A stretch of 11,698 nt of DNA. Origin: DATKKK01 sp035542975 (GTDB lineage: Archaea; Thermoproteota; Bathyarchaeia; Bathyarchaeales; Bathycorpusculaceae). The notes under the pieces were generated by a model. That model searched no databases and was not told where the DNA came from. It was given only the letters and a program-made list of their open reading frames with translations. The stretch is from the NCBI GenBank assembly GCA_035542975.1, contig DATKKK010000002.1:1-11698 (forward strand), written 5' to 3'. Positions 5,669 to 11,698 of the stretch are shown here, piece by piece. The translations under genes and the position numbers were made by a program. The stretch's first letter is position 1. Each line of letters begins with the position of its first letter.

Positions 5669-5673
5669 TTACA

Positions 5674-6303
5674 TTGGCTAAAAAAGGGTTATCTGTATGG
5701 ATCCTCAGCACCCTCACCTGCATAGCACTCGTGCACTTAATCGAAGCAACCACCGTCCTACTCTTCAACAACCCGATCAGACTCCTCCAACTCTATCCCC
5801 TAATAAACGAAAAACTGCAAACTATAACTCCGACCATCTACTTCTGGGCAAGCGCCGTATCAACCATCATCCTATGGGGAATCACTTGTGCAGTAGTCTT
5901 CGAAAACCCCGTAGAAACCTTCCTGAACAAGATACTTTCAGATGCCAAAAAACAAACCGCCGTCGAAACCCAATTACTAGAAGATAAGAGCGAAGTCCTC
6001 GATGCAATGTACGAAACAATCGAATCAGACAACGAAATCCTCGCACAAGTCAAAGACCTGATGTACAACGTAAGAATAGACGTCAAAGAAATCCAGCCCC
6101 TAAAAGAAAGCATGGACAAAATGAAAACAGAATTCACGAACCTTAAAAAAGAAATAAAGAGACTAGAAGAAAAAACCCAAAACCCCAAAACGTGCCCAAC
6201 ATGCGGAAAACCAATACTACCTGAATTCAAAATCTGCCCCTACTGCGGCGCAAACATTAAACTCCTCCCAGAAAACATCATCGCAGTAAAAGAATACCGA
6301 TAA
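5674..6303 (+). CDS. two-TM, coiled-coil, zinc-ribbon membrane protein
   Basis: The 209-residue protein has two hydrophobic segments (about 7-30 and 54-76), then a long charged helical region (about 85-168) with a heptad-like pattern at IQPLKESMDKMKTEFTNLKK and after. A zinc ribbon follows with CPTCG and CPYCG: Cys174, Cys177, Cys188 and Cys191, 10 residues between the pairs. A short tail ends in KEYR. The likely topology is a helical hairpin in the membrane with the coiled coil and zinc ribbon in the cytosol, by the charge distribution. Such proteins are common in archaeal genomes but I know no defined role. About 35 of 40 early codons end in A or C, opposite to the winged-helix genes nearby. 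It converges on gatE with only 20 bases between the stops. Confidence 0.8.
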   Translation: MAKKGLSVWILSTLTCIALVHLIEATTVLLFNNPIRLLQLYPLINEKLQTITPTIYFWASAVSTIILWGITCAVVFENPVETFLNKILSDAKKQTAVETQLLEDKSEVLDAMYETIESDNEILAQVKDLMYNVRIDVKEIQPLKESMDKMKTEFTNLKKEIKRLEEKTQNPKTCPTCGKPILPEFKICPYCGANIKLLPENIIAVKEYR

Positions 6304-6323
6304 TCAACGAGAGCATATAAAAG

Positions 6324-8240
6324 CTATTTCTTCAACTCTTTTATCACGTGTTCAAGCTTCTTCCTTATCAGCTCACTAACAACGTCTGCATTTGCCTTAC
6401 CACGCACTTCCTTCATAACCATACCCATAAGCACACCAAACGAGTTTTCCCCACGTTCCTCAACAAGGTCCCTGTTTTTCTCAATAATCTTTTCAACAGT
6501 TCTTTCCAGCTCTTCCTTCGTAAAAATCTGTAGACCAAGGCTACTGATTGCCCCATCCAGACTTTCGTTTTCGTTCTTAGCGAGCCACGTGAAAATATCA
6601 GGTATGATTTCCTTAGTTAATTTTCCAGAGCCCAAACTTCCGAAAATCTCCTTCATTCTGTCCTCTGAAACCTTCTCAGCCTGCACGCCTTCACGCTTAA
6701 GCCCTTTCAAAGTTTCAGTCAAGAAAACCGCAACAACTGTTGGCGAAACATCGCTCTCTTTTACTACCGCTTCAAAGAGTTCGCTGTACTCCGAATTCAG
6801 TATCTGCTTTGCCAGCTTCTGATTTAACTTGAATTCTTTCATTAAACGTTCGAGCTTCTGTTCAGGAAGCTCTGGCAGGTTTGAACTGATTTTCCCGATG
6901 TAGTTTTCAGTTATCCGTGTGGGTGGAATGTCTGTCTCAGGATACATTCTTGCCGCTCCTGGTCTGGGTCTCATGAACCGTGTTGTCCCGTCAGGGCTTG
7001 GAGCACGGGTTTCTTCTGGAACGCCTTTAATGGCTTCTCGAGCTCTTTCCACCACTGCTTTCAACGCGTCCTTGCAGTTTTCAGGGTTATCTGCAACAAA
7101 CACCACCGCATCTTCCTCTTCAGCGTTGACAGCTTTTTCTAATGCTTTCACTTCTTCTTCTGTCACTCCGTACGCTGGCATCTCGTCTATATGGAAGATT
7201 CCGCCAACTCTGCCCCAGAACCTTGCTCGATCAGCCATCTCAGTTCCAAGACGGAAATCTGGCAGAAGCTCTTGTTTCAGAAAACCCTTGAATCTTGGAA
7301 GTTTTACAGCGAGCACCTGCTGGTTTTTGTCAAGAGCTTTGCGGATTACCTTGCATTTTGTCTGTTTAAAGACGCTTGTCACATCGTAAAACTCGTCTTT
7401 TAATTCTTCTTCTTTCGCGTTTTTTTCCTTCAGCTCTCTGCTTATTTTTATCAGGTTTAGTTGTCGTTGGACTTCGTACTCGACAAAAAGTGAGACTAAT
7501 TCAAGTTCTTGGACGCCCTTGATTTCTGTCAAGGCTCCGTCTGAAATTGATACGTTTAGGTCTTGACGAATCGTGCCCAAACCACGTATAACTTTGCCCG
7601 TGGCTCTAAGGATGGTGCCGATGGCAAGCGCAACTTCCTGAGCTTCTTTCGGTGAATGAATTACCGGAGCAGTGGCAACCTCTATCAAAGGAATGCCTAA
7701 GCGGTCTATGCGGTAACGCATTACGTTGCCTTCTTCGTCACCAGTTTTTCTTGCCGCATCCTCCTCTAAGCTTGCGTGTTGGATTGGAACGGTTTTTTCT
7801 CCAACTTTGATTTCGCCGTTCAAGGCTATCACGCAGGTTCTTTGAAAACCCGTTGTGTTCGAGCCGTCTATCACCGTCTTGCGCATCACGTGAACTTCAT
7901 CTATGGGCTTCGCTTTCATCAACAAAGCTGCAGTCAAAACCGTTTCAACAGCTTCCATGTTTAACGCATGCGGCGGTTCTTCATCCATCTCTACGAGGCA
8001 TGAGGTTTGATTGTTTGCTTCATAAAGGATTTTGACTCCTTTCTGGAACTCGAAGTATGCCGCAGGATCCACTTGACCTAACTCGCTCTGTGTAGGTCTG
8101 AGTCTTCGTAGAAACGTTGTTTCAGGCTCATCCTTAAAGAGTTCTGGCTTACAATTGCAGAATAATTTTGCTCTGGTGTTAAGTTGCTGATGGATTTCCA
8201 AGCCAACTTTCAAGCCGATCTTTTCATAATCCACATTCAA
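6324..8240 (-). CDS. gatE: Glu-tRNA(Gln) amidotransferase subunit E
   Basis: GatE is the tRNA-binding and kinase/transamidase subunit of the archaeal GatDE enzyme, which turns misacylated Glu-tRNA(Gln) into Gln-tRNA(Gln) in the cytosol. The 638-residue length fits the family. Seen in order are IGLKVGLEIHQQLNTRAKLFC at the N-terminus, the GatB/GatE signature region LGIPLIEVATAPVI (about 181-194), GTIRQDLNVSI (222-232), and GVQELELV. A GAD-type insert (about 285-405, with GGIFHIDEMPAYGVTEEEV) separates GatE from bacterial GatB. Next come RPGAARMYPETDIPP (about 426-440) and a helical YqeY-like tail (about 455-638). The TTG at 8240 is chosen because AGGAAGGGA lies shortly upstream; a GTG two codons on (8234) is nearly as good and also fits homologues. 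It follows gatD by 17 bases. Confidence 0.97.
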   Translation of the reverse strand: MNVDYEKIGLKVGLEIHQQLNTRAKLFCNCKPELFKDEPETTFLRRLRPTQSELGQVDPAAYFEFQKGVKILYEANNQTSCLVEMDEEPPHALNMEAVETVLTAALLMKAKPIDEVHVMRKTVIDGSNTTGFQRTCVIALNGEIKVGEKTVPIQHASLEEDAARKTGDEEGNVMRYRIDRLGIPLIEVATAPVIHSPKEAQEVALAIGTILRATGKVIRGLGTIRQDLNVSISDGALTEIKGVQELELVSLFVEYEVQRQLNLIKISRELKEKNAKEEELKDEFYDVTSVFKQTKCKVIRKALDKNQQVLAVKLPRFKGFLKQELLPDFRLGTEMADRARFWGRVGGIFHIDEMPAYGVTEEEVKALEKAVNAEEEDAVVFVADNPENCKDALKAVVERAREAIKGVPEETRAPSPDGTTRFMRPRPGAARMYPETDIPPTRITENYIGKISSNLPELPEQKLERLMKEFKLNQKLAKQILNSEYSELFEAVVKESDVSPTVVAVFLTETLKGLKREGVQAEKVSEDRMKEIFGSLGSGKLTKEIIPDIFTWLAKNENESLDGAISSLGLQIFTKEELERTVEKIIEKNRDLVEERGENSFGVLMGMVMKEVRGKANADVVSELIRKKLEHVIKELKK

Positions 8241-8257
8241 CAGTCATCCCTTCCTAC

Positions 8258-9598
8258 TCATTCGTCACAAGTTCTTTCTGGAAGAGTTCGAGGTGAATAT
8301 TCACATGCAATGTTTGTCTTCAAGAGCTTCTCCGCTTCTTTTACATCTTGGGTTTGTCCAAACACCCACATCAACTTGACAAGCGCAGTCTCGGGAAGCA
8401 TATCTTCTAGAGGAACAACGCCCAAAGCAAGCAAATCACGACCTGCATCGTAGACGTTCATGTTCACACGTCCCCAAATACACTGCGAAGCCATAGCTAC
8501 CAGCATGTTTTTCTCCACGGCTTTTCTTATAGTTTCAAAACAGTACTTACTTACATGTCCCAGACCTGTTCCTTCAAGAACTAAACCCTTGAAGCCTTTC
8601 TCTACGTGCCACCGTATGATTTCCGGGCTCATGCCCGGATAAAACTTCACTAAAGCCACTTTTTCGTCAAATTCAGGCTTCAGAACAAGCTTGTTTGAAA
8701 GATCGCGTTTCTTGTAATCATCCACCAGCATGGTTATTTTTTGGTCTTGAACTCTTGCAATGGGCAAAGTGTTTACAGATTTGAATGTGTCTCTTCTGCT
8801 CGTGTGGCATTTCCTAACTTTCGTTCCCCTGTGCAGGGCGATTGAAGTATCTGATGGGGTCTCGTGCATTGCCAATGCTACTTCAGCGAGAGAAGCTTTT
8901 GCTGCAGCTGCGACTGCTCCTACAAGGTTTGTTGCCGCGTCGGAGCTCGGACGATCTGCTGAGCGTTGTGAACCAACAAGAATCACGGGCACAGGCAAGT
9001 TTTGCAGTGCGAAGCTGAGACCGGCAGCCGTGTACCCCATCGTGTCTGTTCCATGAGCCACCACAACGCCATCAACACCTTGACGTATCTGCTCAGCAAT
9101 GGCTTTGGCTAGTTCTGACCAGTTCTTTGGCGTGATGTTCTCGCTGAAAAGGCTGAAAAGTATGTGAGCGTCTATGCGTGCGATGTTGGCTAGTTCTGGG
9201 ACGACGCTGTAGAGGTCGCTTGCTGTCAAGGCTGGTCTTACGGCGCCTGTTCGGTAATCCACTCGGCTGGCTATCGTTCCTCCCGTGCTTATTATGGCTA
9301 CTTTTGGCAGTTGCGGGTTTTGTTCTGGTGAGGGTGGCGGGGTAAACGTTGGTTTGGTTCCTCTTCCAATTCTCTCTATTCTCATGTTTGATGTGATGTG
9401 CATGCCGATGTTGTAGCCGTTTTTCAGTTTTATGACTACATGTTTTTCGTCGCTGTACTCAGAACGAGGTATCAGTATTCCCTCGTAAACTTCATCATCC
9501 TTCATGATGCGTATCATGTCGCCTACTTCAGCGTTAGCCTTCTTTATGGCTTCCAAAGCGTCGCCTCTGTAACCTGAACTCTTTTCTTTTTCACTCAT
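8258..9598 (-). CDS. gatD: Glu-tRNA(Gln) amidotransferase subunit D (asparaginase-like)
   Basis: GatD hydrolyses glutamine and passes ammonia to GatE. The 446-residue protein has an N-terminal barrel-like domain (about 20-80, EVGDMIRIMKDDEVYEGILI) typical of GatD and absent from plain asparaginases. The L-asparaginase fold follows. The catalytic residues seen are Thr105 in ISTGGTIAS, Thr184-Asp185 in AHGTDTMGYT, and a Lys near 260 in RGTKVRKCHTSRRDTFKS, the T-T-D-K set expected for the family. The open frame extends to 9685, but that adds 29 residues lying inside the elp3 end. The ATG at 9598 is chosen since the family begins close to this point and only four bases then separate it from the elp3 stop. 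The 17-base gap to gatE supports coupled expression of the two subunits. Confidence 0.97.
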   Translation of the reverse strand: MSEKEKSSGYRGDALEAIKKANAEVGDMIRIMKDDEVYEGILIPRSEYSDEKHVVIKLKNGYNIGMHITSNMRIERIGRGTKPTFTPPPSPEQNPQLPKVAIISTGGTIASRVDYRTGAVRPALTASDLYSVVPELANIARIDAHILFSLFSENITPKNWSELAKAIAEQIRQGVDGVVVAHGTDTMGYTAAGLSFALQNLPVPVILVGSQRSADRPSSDAATNLVGAVAAAAKASLAEVALAMHETPSDTSIALHRGTKVRKCHTSRRDTFKSVNTLPIARVQDQKITMLVDDYKKRDLSNKLVLKPEFDEKVALVKFYPGMSPEIIRWHVEKGFKGLVLEGTGLGHVSKYCFETIRKAVEKNMLVAMASQCIWGRVNMNVYDAGRDLLALGVVPLEDMLPETALVKLMWVFGQTQDVKEAEKLLKTNIACEYSPRTLPERTCDE

Positions 9599-9602
9599 CT
9601 TC

Positions 9603-11249
9603 CTATTTCTCCAACGCTTTTGACATGTAAGCTCCATCATATTTGTAGTCGAATCGCTTATAGTATTCTTTAGTTCCAAGAGCACTTATAACTAGAATCT
9701 TTTTTAAACTATAATCTTCTTTGGATAGGCGTTCCGCTTCGGCTAACAAAACGCTGCCGTAACCTTTATGCTGCCACGCCCTTGCAAAATGTTTGCCTAC
9801 GGGTACTAGTGTTCCATAGATGTGAAGTTCGCGAACTATGGAGCAGGGTTCTGCTTTAATTTCTGGTCGGTGAGCCTTTTCCGAAGGAATACGCAGCCGT
9901 AGATAGCCTATTAAAACATCGTCCTCAGGGTCTTCGACGGATATGAAAATTTCCTTTCCTTCAGAAGCTCCATACTGTGTGGTTAAGACTTTCAAGTTTT
10001 TAGGGTTAACTTTGACTCCGTCGACTGCTATTCTGTGACCTATTTCTCTGCAACGTATGCACTTGCAACGCAAACCTTGACTTCGCAGTTTTTCGTGAAC
10101 AGGTTGACGAAGATTGCTTCTCTTCACGCCCGCAACAACTAACGGAGCTGGAATGTCTCTTTGAACACGCATAACCCTAACCCATGATGGAATAAACTTC
10201 TTAACTTCCACGATAAGGTTTTCTGCCTCCTCGTTCGTGTAAGGTTTATAGCTGCCTTCACTAAACCACTTGTAGGCTTTTGTGTCCTTCAAAACAAGAC
10301 ACGGATAAATCTTCACCATATCAGGCTTAAACCGTGAATCAGTAAAAACTCTCTTGAAAGCATCCAAGTCTTTCTTCGAACTGGAGCCTGGCATTCCAGG
10401 CATTAGGTGATAGACTATTTTGAGCCCTGCATCCTTCATTATTCTTGTAGCCTCAACCACGTCTTTTACGCTGTGGGTTCGGCCTACTAGACGGTAAATC
10501 TGGTCGCTTGGGTTTTGAACGCCTAGTTCCACGCGGGTCACACCCATGCTGAGCATGCTGTTCACGTGTGTTTCTTTCGCCCAGTCTGGTCTTGTTTCAA
10601 CGGTTATGCCCACGTTTCGGGTTCTGCTTGTTTCCGCGTTCTTCTTCGCTTCCTCGATGTTGGCAGATTCCTTTTGCGTGATGGCGTCTAAGCAACGCTG
10701 AACAAACCAAGTTTGATACTCTTTGGGCGTGGCTGGAAACGTGCCTCCCATAATTATCAATTCTATCTTGTCGACACTGTGCCCTATGGCTTGCAACTGT
10801 GACATACGGCTTTCAACTTGCAGGTACGGATCAAACTTGTTCTGCAGTCCACGCATTGCTGCAGGTTCAAAACCGGTGTAGCTTTGTGGCACTCCGTGTT
10901 GTGGTCCGCCTGGACAGTAAGCGCACGGTTCTGGTTGGGGGCATGGGTAAGGTTTGGTCATCACCGCAATTACCGTGACGCCTGAGATGGTGCGCGTGGT
11001 TTTTCTTCTCAGAATCGGTAAGAGTTTCTTTCTTTCACTGGCGTTTAGCACGCTTATTATTTCCGAGTTTGAAGGGATTTTTTCAAGATGATACTTGGCG
11101 GCGATTTGCATCTTGATGTGGTTTACATCGTTGCTGCTAGAAGAGGGCATTCTAAGCATGTTTTCAATGATTTCTTTCAGGGCGTCTTTTGTGTTCAAAT
11201 GTGGCTCAACTGCTTGATTTGCATAGTCATACTTAGAAATAAACTGCAT
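9603..11249 (-). CDS. elp3: Elp3: tRNA wobble-uridine modifying radical SAM/acetyltransferase
   Basis: Elp3 builds the carboxymethyl group on U34 of tRNAs using acetyl-CoA and S-adenosylmethionine; archaeal Elp3 acts without the other Elongator subunits. The 548-residue length is usual. The radical SAM part has the cluster cysteines Cys103, Cys109 and Cys112 in YPCPQPEPCAYCPGG, then QSYTGFEPAAMRG, IIMGGTFPATPKEYQ (about 165-179), and GVQNPSDQIYRLVGRTH. A zinc site is seen in RCKCIRCREIGH (about 394-405). The GNAT domain fills about 420-548, with the acetyl-CoA loop in WQHKGYGSVLL (492-502). Near the end the usual YYxxxGY is read as YYKRFDY, with Asp where Gly is common. The ATG at 11249 follows AGTATTAAC about 25 bases before, which would make a leaderless message. 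It heads the likely operon with gatD and gatE. Confidence 0.96.
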   Translation of the reverse strand: MQFISKYDYANQAVEPHLNTKDALKEIIENMLRMPSSSSNDVNHIKMQIAAKYHLEKIPSNSEIISVLNASERKKLLPILRRKTTRTISGVTVIAVMTKPYPCPQPEPCAYCPGGPQHGVPQSYTGFEPAAMRGLQNKFDPYLQVESRMSQLQAIGHSVDKIELIIMGGTFPATPKEYQTWFVQRCLDAITQKESANIEEAKKNAETSRTRNVGITVETRPDWAKETHVNSMLSMGVTRVELGVQNPSDQIYRLVGRTHSVKDVVEATRIMKDAGLKIVYHLMPGMPGSSSKKDLDAFKRVFTDSRFKPDMVKIYPCLVLKDTKAYKWFSEGSYKPYTNEEAENLIVEVKKFIPSWVRVMRVQRDIPAPLVVAGVKRSNLRQPVHEKLRSQGLRCKCIRCREIGHRIAVDGVKVNPKNLKVLTTQYGASEGKEIFISVEDPEDDVLIGYLRLRIPSEKAHRPEIKAEPCSIVRELHIYGTLVPVGKHFARAWQHKGYGSVLLAEAERLSKEDYSLKKILVISALGTKEYYKRFDYKYDGAYMSKALEK

Positions 11250-11258
11250 TAGTCTCAG

Positions 11259-11284
11259 AAGGTATTTATCTTGTGTTAATACTT
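11259..11284. promoter_or_regulatory. divergent promoter region of elp3 and the MFS gene
   Basis: Only 57 bases separate the two divergent starts. On the minus strand AGTATTAAC (plus 11275-11283) lies about 25 bases before the elp3 ATG. On the plus strand TATTTATC (11263-11270) lies about 37 bases before the GTG of the transporter gene. Both genes lack a clear Shine-Dalgarno sequence, so short-leader or leaderless messages are likely. The two polymerases would compete for overlapping DNA. Confidence 0.35.
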
Positions 11285-11306
11285 ATGCTACGAAAACCCG
11301 TTTGAT

Positions 11307-11698
11307 GTGGAAAAGTTGCAGGCGTCTTCAAGGTTAAGTCGGTATGTACAGCTTATTCGCTTGCTTAATCCTAACGCTAAGCTGTTTTTGGTAGCGATGG
11401 GGTTGCAGGGGTTGGGTTCGGGAATTTGGGGAGTAATCTTCTACTTATACCTGAATCTTCCTGAGGTGGGTTTCGAACCTAACTTCATCGGAAACATGTT
11501 TACAGCAAGCGCCATTGCTACAGGTCTTGTTGCTTTGCCCGCAGGCTTGCTCTGTGAACGCATAGGTCCGAAAAAAGGGTTGATGATTGGGTTTATAGCA
11601 AACCTTGCGAATCTGGTGCAAATCATAGTTTTGCAGCCTTCTGCTCTACTCTTGGCAAGCCTTGCTTCTGGCTTGATTGGAACAGTGAGTTGGGTGGC
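11307..11698 (+). CDS. major facilitator superfamily transporter, N-terminal part (truncated by window edge)
   Basis: About 130 codons are present before the window ends. After a charged head (about 1-22) there are hydrophobic segments at about 25-48, 60-82, 91-109 and 112-130, consistent with TM1-TM4. The loop between TM2 and TM3 reads GLLCERIGPKKGLMIG, the MFS motif A, with Glu in the acidic position and the basic GPKKG. The GTG at 11307 is the only reasonable start: the frame upstream ends at a TAA (11277-11279), and nearby ATG codons at 11285 and 11305 are in other frames and stop soon. The substrate cannot be guessed. It is transcribed away from elp3. Confidence 0.85.
   Translation, partial: MEKLQASSRLSRYVQLIRLLNPNAKLFLVAMGLQGLGSGIWGVIFYLYLNLPEVGFEPNFIGNMFTASAIATGLVALPAGLLCERIGPKKGLMIGFIANLANLVQIIVLQPSALLLASLASGLIGTVSWV

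Larger units (their letters stand above)
5289..5673. other. 385-base divergent intergenic region
   Basis: This A/T-rich spacer separates the minus-strand OB-fold gene from the plus-strand zinc-ribbon gene, so both promoters should lie in it. It contains TATTAATATATG at 5424-5435, which could serve either strand, and ATTAAATATT at 5609-5618. A 9-base inverted pair, CCACTAACA at 5400-5408 and TGTTAGTGG at 5489-5497, is about what chance would allow. A 37-codon frame from an ATG at 5485 to a TAG at 5596-5598 has no ribosome-binding site and no recognisable product. No RNA gene is recognised. Confidence 0.6.

Noticed and set aside
6919..7389. 156-codon plus-strand frame within gatE
   Set aside because: It is antisense to the conserved core of GatE, whose family identity is certain; the translated product shows no family features.
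9599..9685. 29-codon N-terminal extension of GatD
   Set aside because: It lies within the conserved end of Elp3 in another frame, and GatD proteins begin near the ATG at 9598.

Overview
The window reads as a piece of an archaeal chromosome. The marker is the minus-strand set elp3, gatD, gatE: the heterodimeric GatDE amidotransferase that makes Gln-tRNA(Gln) is known only from archaea. The radical-SAM/GNAT Elp3 with a short Cys spacing, an OB-fold protein resembling crenarchaeal single-stranded DNA-binding protein, frequent TTG/GTG starts and TATA-like boxes agree with this. The overall feel (TACK, possibly Bathyarchaeia-like) is an inference from remembered family appearance, not a proven placement.

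Layout, left to right. Bases 1-470 hold the C-terminal part of a HAD-superfamily hydrolase cut by the window edge. A small plus-strand membrane protein (646-1107, DUF4760-like) and a 62-residue 4-oxalocrotonate tautomerase family protein (1251-1439) follow. A minus-strand PhzF-family isomerase (1832-2674) is flanked on both sides by diverged direct copies of one non-coding repeat (1581-1807 and 2735-2888). Bases 3027-4506 carry three minus-strand genes with 4-base stop/start overlaps. Their products look like diverged paralogues: an N-terminal strand-rich 'G..v..eG..ee' domain plus a C-terminal winged helix. Upstream on the same strand lies an OB-fold protein (4602-5288). A 385-base spacer separates it from a divergent two-TM, coiled-coil, zinc-ribbon protein (5674-6303).

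The right half (6324-11249, minus strand) is a translation-fidelity cluster: Elp3 (wobble-uridine modification), then GatD and GatE (charging of tRNA-Gln by transamidation). The elp3-gatD gap is 4 bases and the gatD-gatE gap 17, so one operon is likely. A major-facilitator transporter begins divergently from elp3 at 11307 and runs off the right edge.

The parts that look least ordinary are the three-gene winged-helix array with its OB-fold neighbour, the repeat flanking phzF, and a marked composition asymmetry. From about 3.0 to 6.3 kb the plus strand is A/C-rich whichever strand is coding, so neighbouring genes have opposite third-position preferences. No tRNA, rRNA, CRISPR array, transposase or integrase was seen.
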